The translations under genes were made by a program, and so were the position numbers. 64,000 nucleotides of DNA, taken from the NCBI GenBank assembly GCA_000750105.3, contig JPHH03000047.1:62001-126000 (forward strand), in the 5' to 3' direction. This stretch comes from Tolypocladium sp. Sup5 PDA-1 (lineage: Eukaryota; Ascomycota; Sordariomycetes; Hypocreales; Ophiocordycipitaceae). Shown here piece after piece: positions 11,322 to 24,142 of the stretch (positions are counted from its first letter, which is position 1; each line of letters opens with the position of its first letter). The notes beneath the pieces are model-generated. The model was given only the letters and a program-made list of their open reading frames with translations. It did no database searches and had not been told where the DNA came from.

Positions 11322-12130
11322 TTGCTTCACGCGTCCCGCATCCGCAGTATAGAACTATTTGTTTATCTCCCTAGATATTCTATCGTGGTGTGCAAGAAAT
11401 ATGGATTTGGCAGCGTAGCCGATGAGGCCCAAACCCATCTACAGACACGGCATCGCGATCTGTCGCTAGCGGAACGGCGCGCAGTGGAGCAAGCCATCCA
11501 GAATATCCCTAACCTAATTCGAAGGCAAGGCGAACTAAGCAGGCTAGAAATCCCACCTCCAAGCACGTTCCCAATTCCCTACCTTTCCGCACCAAAAATA
11601 GACGGTCTCAAATGCAAGAGCTGTTCATACGTCTCTCGCCAGGTCCAGAAAATGCAAGCACACTATCGCGATAGACGTAGCTAGCAAAACCCCAGGAGCA
11701 AGGGTAGACCACTTGCTACCCACATAACAACGACTTGCTTTCCGTGGACCGAAAACGTATCTTGCCAACGTTTTTTCCTATCACGAGCTGGCAGTAGGTG
11801 GTTCGAAGTCGGCCGTAAGTCTAGAACACGGAACAAGATATCCAACGTAGCGCGGTCGACCTTGCTTAACCAGGCGGCAGAGCCCGCAAGTCTCACTTCC
11901 GAGGTTCATGCTCACCTAAAGGATGTACCGCTAAGGGAGCAAAAACATCGACGCGCAGAAAACTAGCCGCGGCTATACAGCAAGGCAATGGGTGAGGACT
12001 CATTCGCTACCACAACCTTATGGCTAGAACGCACCGCAGTGGCAGGCCATATTCAATGGCTGCCGGAGAGATATCATGCAGGCCATGACTCGGCCACTAA
12101 AGCGGCCCTATCCTATAGTAGGGGCGGAAC
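11322..12130 (+). pseudogene. OrsD/DUF3505-like (PF12013-type) C2H2 protein, degenerate
   Basis: A single frame, interrupted by stops at 11682-11684 and about 11963, carries the landmarks of the fungal OrsD-like domain in order. A YSIVVCKKYGFGSVADEAQ...HLQTRH finger comes first, then an IPNLIRRQGEL helix and a second finger, LKCKSCSYVSRQVQKMQAHY. These are followed by NPRSKGRP, CQRFFLSRAGSRWFEVG and LWLERTAVAGHIQWLPE. The first stop falls where the family has Trp (TGG to TAG). Such proteins are common in Pezizomycotina, sometimes fused to or next to helicases; their function is largely unknown. The copy is dead as read. Confidence 0.6.
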
Positions 12131-12135
12131 GGGTG

Positions 12136-12158
12136 CTTAGCCTTCGGGTTAGGCTAAG
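12136..12158. repeat. Small inverted repeat
   Basis: CTTAGCCT (12136-12143) and AGGCTAAG (12151-12158) form a perfect 8-bp stem with a 7-base loop immediately after the OrsD-like relic. Confidence 0.6.
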
Positions 12159-12280
12159 GGATTTTATAAGATTTTAGGGGGGCAGGAAGGGCAGGAGGTA
12201 GTAAGAAGGGGGGGGTTCTACGAGAGAGCTATAGTAAGGTAGGCTAGCCAGGGTAGGGCAGTCTCTAAACCTAGGTTTAC

Positions 12281-12336
12281 AAACCAGGCAGCTAGAAACC
12301 AAGCAGCTAGGCAAAGCAGCCAGAAACTAAGCAGCT
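12281..12336 (+). repeat. Short imperfect tandem repeat
   Basis: Four units of 13-15 bases (AAACCAGGCAGCTAG, AAACCAAGCAGCTAG and two shortened forms) follow each other directly. Confidence 0.7.
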
Positions 12337-13755
12337 GTTTCTTTAGCGATAGGGACTACCCGTGTCGCCCCGAAGTTAAGCGCAACTATCAGCACAAACG
12401 CTATAGCCTATGAATTTGTATTAGATAGGAACAAGTGTTACAGCAGATCCTTCCAGTAGGTCACAAAGGAAGTGGGAGGGCATACCTTCATTATCGCTAA
12501 CTTATCAAAGTTCAAGAGTGAGAAAGTATCGGTGAGTTTTGGTTGAGATCGGAATGGCAACATTTCAGTGCTGCATGAGCGAGGGATTTATAAAGAAGTT
12601 TTTGACCTAACCTACAGGCGTTTGCCGCTTAACTTGAGACTGATATGTCAGGAACTATTTACTTAAACGCATGGTAATTCTATTGCGTAAGCTAGCGGCA
12701 GAACCTTGCAGAGTCTTTACTTAATCGACGAAGCAGTGCAGCTCTCTGACCAATGGCAGAGGTATTTTGATGCAAGCAACAGTCCAGGCAGATACGAGAG
12801 CGTCGGAACGTTGGTAAGCAGGTGGTAGCTTCGGAGCTATGGCTTTATAACCTGCCGAAAACATGCATGAAGGATTTGCAAGCCGCGTCATCACACGGCA
12901 CGTTGTCAAACCTGCGGCCTAGCCCTTCACGTCGCCCTGTCTCAAGACTCATTCGCAGCGTCTTGTCCCGGATCTTGTTTCCTCTCCTACCTTTCGATCC
13001 AGGCTCCCAAGCTGCTATGTTTTGTCCCGGTATTCCATGCATAAGCGCAGCGAAGTCATGAACAGGGCAAGCCTAGCCGCTTGGCCTTCGCGTATTGCGT
13101 TCCTCCCGGCTTCGGAGCGCCTATGCGTAGCCGATAGTATTCTGCGCGGGTGGTTTTGAGCGTTCAATATCGGCCAGAGCTGCACTTAATTCAAATTCTG
13201 CAGCTAATCAAGGTTGAGGTTTCTCAGAGAACCGACCAACACAAAGTAATGGACCTAGCATTGCGTTATACTTAAGGAACTTATGTTTAGTACTAGGGAG
13301 GTCTAGAATTTGACTTGCATTCACGCGCATAAGATGGCTTGTCCACTAGACTAACCCTAGTATAACCTGTAGCACTCTGAGAAGCGGCACGGCACAGCTT
13401 CCGGGCCAACGTCCACAACGGACAGCCCATCCATGTTGCAAGCCTACGAAGACATGCAGGTTGGGCGCTATCATTGCCTACAGAAATCATCCCGTTATAT
13501 GCAGCGGCTCGTTTCCTATTTGAAGTGCGGGGTAGGATCAAGCATGTTTCCGTGAACATCACGGTTTCGTTGCGACACGGAAAGATTTCCATTCAAGCTC
13601 TGCTTAGTCTGCCGAGCATATCGCTCTCCTACGAGGTAATACCCAAACAAGAGCACCCTACCCGCGGTCATCGCAAAATGCGGCCTACCGGACAAGGAGT
13701 CTTCCAGGTTAGATGCATCCCTCTTGTCTTCTACCTTGACCATGGGTTGGCCTAA
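12337..13755. other. Degenerate region without supported gene
   Basis: Short ORFs on both strands (for example minus 13516-13788, with one hydrophobic N-terminal stretch) show no family features. I treat the stretch as decayed sequence. Confidence 0.4.
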
Positions 13756-14175
13756 CACAGCGACCAGGACGCAGACCGAGCCGATCATGCTACTGCACAG
13801 AGTCAGTCGTGGACTCAGAGTGGCTTCCCAATCGTCAACGGCAAATATCTCGACAAAGATGGTATCCTTAGGGATATAGAGCCTAACGAATGGACCATGG
13901 CTGGTCCGCCTGCCTTAAACATGTACTGGAGCAGCCGCAAAGTCACCCCGACCCTTGAGCATATACAGTTTCGGGTTATAGCATCAAACGCCTTTATCGA
14001 CATTACGGAATATCTCGCTCGCGTCGGCGAGTTCTTACGAACATCGGCAGGCGTGTGTAAGATTGTCGCCTTGAATGCGACTACATATTCCGTTAACGAG
14101 ATTGTGAGCACCGACTTATCACAGGCGGATATGCGACACCTTTTGATACAGTACGGTCTAGCTCCCTCTCACTAG
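13756..14175 (+). pseudogene. Orphan coding relic
   Basis: The frame is open from just after the TAA at about 13755 to 14175 and reads like real protein: balanced composition, with motifs such as GFPIVNGKYLDKDGILRDIE and LEHIQFRVIASNAFIDITEY. The only in-frame ATG is at 13897, inside this apparently coding stretch, so the 5' end looks lost. AT-rich DNA follows. Family unknown. Confidence 0.3.
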
Positions 14176-14607
14176 ACCTTCCGATGGAGAAAATATCTGT
14201 ACCTTAGCTATAAATAGAGAGGCTCCTATTCCTAGGCTCACTAAAGTCCTACGCCTCTAGGGACGAGCTACGATATGTGTTCGTGCACGGGGATGGCTAT
14301 CGAATGCTTGCAGCAAATAATACCTTATCATTAGACTTATTAATAGTCTACCCTACGAAGCAGACTCGAATAGCGTTTTAGTATAGTATTCTTCTATTAG
14401 GTTTGGCGATCATAGCCCCGATTATATCGCATTATGCTGTTATACCCATAGCGTACTATACTACTATTGGTCTAAGGGTATGCTATAGCCCTCTGGTAAC
14501 TAACACCTAATAATGCAAACATCGATTACGAGTCTTTTATGTTAGTATTTGCATTTTGAAGTGTAAAAATAGCTAATGTAAATGTAATTGAAACTAATAT
14601 ATAGATA
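14176..14607. other. AT-rich degenerate tract
   Basis: TA-rich, stop-rich DNA with no open frame; it looks like RIP-eroded repeat DNA. No repeat class is identifiable. Confidence 0.45.
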
Positions 14608-15711
14608 GTGCTGCGGTTAGCTACAGGGATGCTGTTGATAAAGGTACCGCTGTTGACTGCACGGATGCATTTTACAAAGGTATTACTGTTGGCTGCACGT
14701 GATATCGACGACTTGGAAAACTTCTACGACATCGTCACCTGTTTGGATGCCCGTGCCCCTTTCGTCACTATCACTGGTGTCCTTTTGGGTTATGGTGGTA
14801 ATTAGAACCGTATGATAAAGCACGACCTCACTATTATCCAGTGGGTCAAATGCTTCTGTGGTCCCGAGTTCTTAGAGCCATGACTATTGTAACGACTAAG
14901 TGGGACTATATGAGTAATGATGACTTCGAGGACGCATGGGACCTAAAGCTACCAACGCTGCTCGGGGATCCGAGTATTACCGAGCTCCTTGAGCCTCCTC
15001 CAGTCTGCTTGCAACGCTATCATGGAGGCGCCGTATATCTTCACAGCATCAAGGGTGGCGAACGCGCAAGCTCCGTTCACTCGCCGGAGCCATTATCCCT
15101 GCGGAAGCACACTAGCGAGAGAGCAGAGGAGATCAGAGCCATGATTCGCGATCGGTACAAGAATCCCCCGAACATCAAGCTCCAGATCTTCGCTAAATGG
15201 CTAGTGGCACCCCCTGGTACGAGACGGAGGCCGCTACCGTTTTACGGCACAATCCAATATACATTAAGCTTGAGGTGCAGGACAATCTCGTTCGTGTTTC
15301 TGTCGTGGACAGGGTGCGAAGTCTTCCTGGGGAAGTCAAGCGGCGGACAAGCCCTGATCCCACGCCACCAGCGACCCTGTGGTACCGGCTACCGGTGAGG
15401 ATACTAAGGCGCCGGTTCCTGACGCGAAGCCCTCTTCGCCTTCTGGACATTCTGCTGCCAATCCGAAGGAGGACAAAGCCCAGTCCCATCCCAAGCCACG
15501 TGCAGAACATTTCGTCCCAAATATGTCATGGTTTCAGCTACTCTTCCCATGGCTTGAAGTCGCTAAAGAGGCGGCTTCGTTCTTTATAGGAGCTCAGGAG
15601 AGAAGCCAGGCCAGGCAGAACAAGAAGGAGAGAGCAGAAGAAAGAAGTACAGCCTGGGTCGAGATGTGGGGAACGCTTCGAGATTGGTGGTCAGGTGGTG
15701 GTTCGATGTAA
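14608..15711 (+). pseudogene. GTPase-like (AIG1/NLR-type P-loop) protein relic with frameshifts
   Basis: Coding-like text continues across three frames. 14608-14805 ends in ARAPFVTITGVLLGYGGN, and the next piece reads LTIIQWVKCFCGPEFLE. A shift at about 14880 leads to MTIVTTKWDYMSNDDFEDAW, where TTKWD matches the G4 (N/T-K-x-D) motif of GTPases. Shifts near 15190 and 15350 lead to MASGTPWYETEAATVLRHN and to a charged helical C-terminus (KKERAEERSTAWVEM, stop 15711). The P-loop (G1) is not preserved in the visible part. The GTPase assignment rests mainly on G4 and is tentative. At least three frame changes mark it as dead. Confidence 0.4.
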
Positions 15712-16574
15712 ATTGTAACCGCCAAGATGGCGCATGCAAAGAGCCAGTCTCGAAGCACAAGGCTCTATGCTATGAGGATATTATCCTCCGGGTCGTGCAA
15801 GATCTCAACGAGGGAGAAAGGGACGTATTAGCGATGGAGGTCTTCTTTCGCCACCACCAAGGGGTGGATAAAAGAGGAAGAAGAAGCATGCCATTTTTCT
15901 AGCTAGGAAGGAACGGTAGCCCCTTAATATAGGTGGCTGCCATACGGTCTGCTCCGCGGGGTGTTGTCTTCCTTATCTCTTGGGTGTGTTGCGTGCCCTG
16001 GCCAAAATACAAGGTGCACGGGCCGCGGATGACGGTGTGTGTGCGTACCTATTTAAGACTCATGTTACGCTGGCTCAGGTGCTTAGTGGGCGCAGCTAAG
16101 GGCACATGCGAGGCCGTGCACAGTGTCGCACACGGTGCCCATTGTGATCTACTGTACGGAGGTCCGTCCGTCGGCCACGTCTGACCTCGGCCAGCGTAAT
16201 GCAGGCCGGCACTCAATTCATCATCCTAACCCCCAGCCTGCAAACTTTCAGCAACCTCTCTCCCCCCTCTGGTCAACGGCGTCGCGCACCTTGCCTTGGC
16301 ACAGAACCACGTATCATGCCACTGTGATATCCCTCACAGCTGGCCATCTGTGCGAGCGCGCTGTTTATCTTTCTTTTGCCTCGACCGAGGAAGGGGCAGC
16401 TCCGGCACCACGACTTTCCAAGACACCCCACGACGGCGATACACGGGGCTATCCACGCTCGACCCGCCCACACCGAAAAGCGACACATCGATAGCAGCAG
16501 GCTATTGTGGTGCCCATCGGCTCGTTGTTTCATGCTGCCCTGAGCCCGGGCCATAGGGCCGCAAGACGGGGACG
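15712..16574. promoter_or_regulatory. TOR upstream region
   Basis: No supported gene; short ORFs (for example 16123-16494) lack features. The CT-rich stretches at about 16255-16385 and the absence of coding signal fit promoter and 5' leader of the TOR gene. Confidence 0.5.
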
Positions 16575-19500
16575 ATGTCGCAGCAACGGCAGGTCGCCTT
16601 GGAGCGACTGGAAGATGTCACGCGAGGGCTGCGATCGCGGTAAGTCGAATGCTGCTCCGTTCGCCATGAACGCAAGCTAACTTGTAATCAGCGCCGGAGA
16701 TGACACACGCAAGCGAGCAGCGATACAGCTTCGAGAGCTGGTGGCTGTGTGTCATCGAGGTAAACATTTCAAGAGCCTCGAAGTCCCCCGACCTGACCAA
16801 CACTAACGATCCCGATAGACCTCACCCAGGAACAGTTCCTCGCCTTCTACGGCGCTGTAAACAACACAATAACACAACTAATCACCCATGGCAGCGATAC
16901 CGCGGAGCGCCTGGGCGGTATTTACGCACTAGACTCGCTTGTGGATTTTGAGGGGGTCGACGTCGCGGCGAAGTACACTCGATTCACGCAGAACCTCAAG
17001 ACGATCCTGCGAGGCAAAGACATCAACCCGATGCAGCATGCGGCTGTCGCTCTCGGAAAGCTTTGCCGCCCCGGCGGATCCTTGATCTCCGAACTCGTCG
17101 AGTCCGAGGTGAACACTGCTCTTGAGTGGCTGCAGAACGACCGAGTCGAGGAGCGCAGATATAGTGCTGTGCTTGTTCTCCGAGAACTTGCTAGGAATGC
17201 CCCGACACTGATGTACCAATACATCCCGACCATCTTTGACTGGATCTGGGTCGGTCTCCGCGACGCCCGCAAGCTCATCCGCGCGACCTCGGCCGAGACT
17301 GTCAGCGCGTGCTTCCGTATCATCCGCGAACGAGACCAAGAAATGAAGCAAATATGGATGGGCAAGATCTACAATGAGGCGAGACAGGGCCTCAAGGCTA
17401 ACACCGTCGAGTCTGTCCACGCCTCTCTCCTGGTCTTGAAAGAGCTGCTGGAGCAAGGAGGAATGTATATGCAGGAGCATTACCAGGAGGCGTGCGATAT
17501 CGTCTTCAAGCATAAGGATCATCGAGATCCCACTATCCGGAACACGGTCGTCCTCCTGATTCCCGACCTTGCGAGTTATTCGCCCGCAGAATTTGCGCGC
17601 ACGTGGCTGCACAAGTTCATGGTGTACCTATCGGGCATGTTGAAGAAGGACAAGGAGCGCAACGATGCTTTTCTTGCCATCGGAAACGTCTCCAACTCGG
17701 TAAAGAGCGCCATTGCGCCATACCTAGACGGAGTTCTCATCTATGTCAGAGAAGGGCTCAGTGTGCAGTCCCGAAAGAGAGGCTCCGTGGACCCAGTGTT
17801 CGACTGCATCAGTCGCTTGGCAGTTGCAGTAGGCCAGACGCTGAGCAAGTACATGGAGGCACTGCTGGATGCCATATTCGCGTGCGACCTTACCCCGAAA
17901 CTCACCCAAGCCCTGGTCGACATGGCGTTTTATATCCCCCCGATCAAGCCCACAATCCAGGAGAGGCTGCTCGACATGCTCAGCGCTGTGCTTTGCGGCG
18001 AGCCATTCAAACCTTTTGGCGCTCCACGGCCTAACACTCTCAGCTCTGTTCCCACGATTGCAAAGGACGCAAAGGACCCTCAGGCCTACGAGAATTGGCG
18101 GTCAGAAGTGAAGCTGGCCCTGAACACCCTGGGCAGTTTTGATTTCTCTGGACACATTCTCAACGAATTTGTACGAGATATCGCGATCAAATACGTAGAG
18201 GACGAAGACCCTGAGATCAGAGAAGCCGCGGCTCTCACATGCTGTCAGCTATACGTTCGGGATCCTATCGTGGACCAGACGAGCTATCACGCCTTGCAGG
18301 TCGTTGGAGACGTGATTAAGAAGCTGCTCACCGTGGGAGTCTCGGATCCGGAGCCAACCATACGAAGGACGGTTCTGGCGGCACTGGGCGAGCGGTTCGA
18401 TCGCCATTTGGCCAAAGCGGAGAATATTCGCATCGTCTTCTTTGCCCTCAACGACGAGATCTTTTCCATCCGAGAGGTAGCGATTTCAATTATTGGTCGA
18501 CTCGCCCGATATAACCCAGCATATGTCATTCCGTCTTTGCGAAAGACGCTCATCCAGATGCTTACGGAGCTCGAATTCTCAGATATCGCCCGAAACAAGG
18601 AGGAAAGCGCCAAGCTGCTTACTCTCCTCGTGCAGAATGCACGGGGCCTCATCAAGCCATACGTGGAACCCATGATCTCGGTCTTGCTGCCCAAGGCAAG
18701 CGACCCGCTGCCCTCTGTCGCTGCGATAATCTTAGAGGCAATCGGAGAACTCGCTACCGTCGGTGGTGAAGACATGCTTCCCTATAAGGATCGACTAATG
18801 CCCCTGATCCTCGACGCCCTGCAAGACCAGAGCTCGAACATAAAGCGCGAAGCTGCTCTGAACGTATTGGGTCAGCTGGCAAGCAACTCCGGATATGTGA
18901 TTACACCGTATCTCGAATACCCACAGCTATTAGAAATCTTACAAGGAATTATCCGAACAGAGGTTCAACGAGGCCCGCTCAGGCAGAAGACCATCAAGCT
19001 GATGGGTATTCTGGGAGCATTAGACCCATACAAGCACCAGGTAAGGCTGGAGCCTATCTTTGCTCTGTGTCGCAGCTCGACTTTCTCCGCGAGAATTCTG
19101 CTTCACACGCCGGGCCTGGAATACACTAGAGTTACTGACAGTTAGAAACAGCAAGTTAAAGAGCGGACCCTAGAAGTGCAACGACGAGTCGAGTCTAATC
19201 AGATGACCGATATTTCCCTTATGATAACGGGGTTAACGCCTTCTAACAAAGAGTACTTCCCCACTGTGGCTATTAATGCTCTTCTCCAGATCCTCAAGGA
19301 CCACTCCCTGGCCCAGCATCATGCCGCGGTGATTGAAGCTATCATGAATATCTTCAGAACGCTCGGCCTAGAGTGCGTATCTTTCCTTGACAGGATTGTG
19401 CCTGCGTTCCTCCTCGTTATTAGATCCTCGGCCTCGACGCGGCTAGAATCGTACTTTAACCAGCTAGCGGCTCTAGTCAGCATCGTGCGCCAGCATATTA

Positions 19501-22500
19501 GGAACTATCTACCAGACATTATCGAGATTCTACAAGAGTATTGGCACAAGTCAACTTCGCTACAAACGACTATCCTATCGCTAGTAGAAGCCATTTCCCG
19601 CTCCCTAGAGGGCGAGTTCAGGGTCCATCTGGCCGGCATATTGCCTCTCATGCTTGAGGTCCTCGACAAGGATTCTTCGGCAAAGAGGATTCCTTCTGAG
19701 CGGGTACTCCATGCTTTCCTCGTGTTCGGAGCCAGCGCAGAAGAGTACATGCATCTCATCATTCCCGTCATTATTCACACCTTTGAAAAACAAGGCCAGC
19801 CCACGTTCATCAGAAAGCACGCCATTGACACAATTGGGAAAATCTCCCGGCAGGTCAACCTCAACGACTATGCTGCCAAGATCATCCACCCTCTTACTCG
19901 AGTGCTGGACATTGGCGAGCCCACGCTGAGAGTCGCCGCTTTAGACACCCTTTGCGCCCTAGTCCAGCAGCTAGGCAAGGACTATCTGCACTTCAGGGGG
20001 ACCGTCAACAAGGTCATCAGCCAGCACAAGATTCAGCACTCAAACTACGAACTCCTCGCGAGAAAGCTGCAAAAGGGGGAAGGGCTACCGCAAGACCTCG
20101 GCTCCGGGTCTCGATTTGCTGATATCATGGATGATACCCCCTTGGCCGACCTGGGCACCAAGAAGCTCGAGATGAACGCCATCCACCTGAAGGCTGCATG
20201 GGACACACGGGGCAAGTCCACTAAAGAGGACTGGCAGGAGTGGCTGCGGCGATTCAGTACCATGCTTTTAACAGAATCGCCAAACCATGCGCTTCGTGCC
20301 TGCGCTAGCCTCGCCAGTGTGTATTTGCCACTGGCTCGCGAATTGTTCAACTCGGCGTTTGTGTCATGCTGGAGCGAGCTGTATGAGCAGTTTCAGGATG
20401 AGCTCATCCAGAACATTGAGAGTGCCATCAAGTCGGAGAACGTGCCGCCCGATCTGCTTGGTCTTCTGCTGAACCTCGCGGAATTCATGGAGCACGATGA
20501 CAAGGCTCTTCCCATCGACATTCGCGTCCTGGGCAGGGAGGCGGCTCGCTGCCACGCTTATGCCAAGGCACTCCACTACAAGGAGCTGGAATTCTTGCAA
20601 GATCAGAGCAGCGGTGCCGTCGAAGCTCTGATTGTCATCAACAACCAGCTCCAGCAGTCCGACGCTGCTATTGGTATTCTTCGCAAAGCCCAGCTCTACA
20701 AGGAGGGGATCCAGCTTCGCGAGACTTGGTTCGAGAAGCTCGAGAGATGGGAAGAGGCCCTAGCCTTTTACAATAAACGCGAGCGGGAGATTCGCGAAGA
20801 GCAGCCTGTCCCCATCGAGATCGTGATGGGCAAGATGCGATGTCTTCATGCCCTTGGCGAATGGGACGCTCTCGCTAACCTTACGGGCAGTACTTGGTCG
20901 AACTCGGCCCCCGAGGTTCAACGACTGATTGCTCCACTTGCCACCGCCGCGGCGTGGGGCTTGGGCAAATGGGATTCCATGGACAACTACCTATCTTCAC
21001 TCAAGCGGAACTCGCCCGATCGATCCTTCTTTGGAGCCATTCTTGCGCTACACAGGAACCAGTTCCGTGAGGCGGTTGCGTATATCGAGCAAGCTCGCGA
21101 GGGCTTGGACACTGAGCTTAGTGCACTTATGAGCGAGTCTTACAATCGCGCCTATCAAGTTGTTGTCCGAGTCCAGATGCTGGCGGAGCTTGAAGAGCTC
21201 ATCGTATACAAGCAGTGCGATGAGAAGAAGCAAGCGACTATGCGCAAGACGTGGGAGACGAGACTTCAGGGCTGCCAGCGCAATGTCGAAGTCTGGCAAC
21301 GCATGCTGCGACTCAAGGCATTGGTCATTTCTCCAGCCGAGAACATGCGCATGTGGATCAAGTTTGCGAACCTATGTCGCAAGTCCGGTCGCATGGGCTT
21401 GGCTGAAAAGTCATTGAAGCAACTCATTGGTTCAGAGGCCGGTCTGGAGGGTATGATTCCCTACTGGAGCGAGAACAAGAACGAGCGGTCCGGCTCGACA
21501 CCGCCTCAAAGCATACCTGCGCAGATCATTTATGCCATGCTCAATTACGAATGGGAACTTGGCCAGCAACCCATTAGCCGACGAGAGGGCATCGCGGAGC
21601 GAACTCTATACTGCTTGCAGCGGTTTACCAACGACACTGCTCATCGCCTAGACGTTGCCAAGGCGCATCTCACAGCTCAAGCTAGCAGCGATATCAACAC
21701 TCCGATAGAGTATGGATTCCAGAACCAGGTGGACCAGTCTGTCATGAGCCCGCAGACGCAACGCGCATTGTACGACCAGACTGTCCTTCTTGCCAAGTGC
21801 TACTTGCGGCAAGGAGAGTGGCAGATTGCACTAAACAAGGATGATTGGCAATACACTAAGGTCCAAGAGATCTTGACCTCGTACTCTCAGGCAACCAAGT
21901 ACAACCCGCGTTGGTACAAGGCTTGGCACGCGTGGGCTCTGGCCAACTTTGAGATTGTGCAAACACTCTCGACGAGAAACGACGGCCAATTATCCAGAGC
22001 CGATCATGCAATGATCATTGAGCACGTTGTGCCAGCCATCCAGGGCTTCTTCAAGTCAATAGCTTTGTCCACAGGAAGCTCTCTCCAAGACACCCTTCGC
22101 CTATTGACGCTGTGGTTTACTCATGGCGCAAGCTCGGAGGTTAACTCTGCGGTCCTGGACGGCGTTGCCAACGTTAGCATTGACACCTGGCTGGAGGTCA
22201 TCCCCCAACTCATTGCGCGGATCAATCAGCCGAACAAGCGAGTCCAGCAGTCTGTGCACAACCTGCTCGCCGACGTTGGAAGAACCCACCCTCAGGCCCT
22301 TGTTTACCCCCTGACCGTTGCGATGATGTCCTGGCAAAACACGCGGAGATCGAGGTCGGCAGCTCAAATCATGGATAGCATGCGTCAACATAGCGCCAAC
22401 TTGGTGGCTCAAGCCGACACCGTGAGCCACGAACTTATCCGCGTGGCAGTGCTCTGGCATGAGCTCTGGCACGAGGGCTTGGAAGAGGCGTCTCGACTCT

Positions 22501-24142
22501 ACTTTGGCGACCACAACATTGAGGGCATGTTTGCAACGCTGGAACCGCTTCATGACCTGCTGGAGCGAGGCCCAGAGACCTTGCGTGAGATCTCCTTTGC
22601 TCAAGCCTTTGGCCGAGACTTGAAGGAGGCTCAGGAGTGGTGTCACCAGTACGAGTCGACCAAGGATATCAACGACCTCAACCAGGCTTGGGATCTTTAC
22701 TACCAAGTATTCCGACGAATCTCGAGGCAGCTGCCCCAGGTCACAACGCTAGAGCTTACTTACTGCTCGCCCAAGTTGCTTGCGGCCAAGAATCTCGATC
22801 TTGCTGTACCAGGCACGTACAAGAGCGGACAACCCGTTGTCAGAATCATATCCTTTGACTCGACCTTTAGCATCATCAACTCTAAGCAGAGACCTCGGAA
22901 ACTTAATGCTAATGGAAGCGATGGAGTTTCGTACGCCTTCCTACTCAAGGGCCACGAGGATATCCGCCAGGATGAGCGCGTTATGCAGCTCTTTGGCCTC
23001 TGCAACACACTGCTCGCCAACGACGGGGAGTGCTACAAGCGCCACCTCAACATTCAACGCTATCCGGCCATCCCACTTTCGCAAAACTCTGGTTTACTGG
23101 GCTGGGTGCCGAACAGCGACGATTTGCACGTCTTGATCCGCGAGTACCGTGAGAGCCGTAAGATTTTGCTCAACATCGAGCACCGCATCATGCTGCAAAT
23201 GGCGCCAGACTATGACAACCTGACTCTCATGCAAAAGGTTGAGGTGTTTGGATACGCCCTTGATAACACCACGGGTCAGGATCTATACCGGGTGCTATGG
23301 CTCAAGTCCAAGTCATCCGAAGCCTGGCTTGAGCGGCGTACTAACTACACCCGTTCGCTGGGTGTCATGTCCATGGTGGGCTACATCCTTGGCCTCGGCG
23401 ACCGGCATCCGTCTAACCTAAAGCTCGACCAAATCACGGGCAACGTTATTCATATCGACTTTGGCGACTGCTTCGAGGTGGCCATGAAGCGTGAAAAGTA
23501 CCCTGAGCGGGTGCCCTTCCGACTAACCCGCATGTTGACCTACGCCATGGAAGTTAGTAATATCGAAGGTAGCTTCAGGATCACATGCGAGCACGTTATG
23601 AGGGTGCTTCGAGAGAACAAGGAGAGCGTGATGGCGGTCCTAGAAGCGGTAAGTCTTTGGCCACGCACGATCTGTTACATTTTGCTGATGATTTCTAGTT
23701 TATTCACGATCCTCTCCTCACTTGGCGCCTTACAAGCGCCGCTTCGCCTGCGGGCCCCAACTTCCAGTCTGAGCGCGAGGCAGCTCTCGCCGGACCAGCA
23801 GCTGAACGTGCCCGACGACACTCTATTTTGGACGTGGACGTTGTGCCATCGAAGCTGCTCGCTAATGGCGAGCCTTCAGCGCCCCCTGCAGTTCGCACAC
23901 GCGCGCGTGCCAACAGCTCTTCAGCACCTGACGGCAACATGGTCAACGGAGCGCAAGAGACTGAAAGTCAGAACGCGAGGGCCGTGGAGGTTCTTGACCG
24001 CGTCCAGCAGAAGCTGACTGGCCGCGACTTCAAGAATAACGAGGAACTGGAAGTCATAAACCAGGTTAACAAGCTGATTGTTGAAGCCACGAAGCTGGAG
24101 AACCTTTGCCAGCACTACGTTGGATGGTGCAGCTTCTGGTAA
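16575..24142 (+). CDS. tor: Target of rapamycin (TOR) serine/threonine kinase
   Basis: Five exons give 2433 aa: 16575-16639, 16692-16759, 16819-19040, 19146-23648 and 23699-24142, with GT-AG introns of 52, 59, 105 and 50 nt. The start (MSQQRQVALERLED) precedes a long HEAT-repeat region (to about residue 1250). A FAT domain follows (about 1290-1860), then the FRB helix bundle (about 1884-1985, LWHELWHEGLEEASRLYFG, with the Ser contacted by FKBP-rapamycin retained). The PI3K-like kinase domain has LLKGHEDIRQDERV (about 2053), the catalytic loop GLGDRHPSNL (about 2203) and the metal-binding HIDFGDCFE (about 2221). The FATC domain ends in HYVGWCSFW. This is the catalytic subunit of TORC1/TORC2, controlling growth, translation and autophagy in response to nitrogen and amino acids. 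All key residues are intact. It is the one clearly core gene among accessory DNA. Confidence 0.97.
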
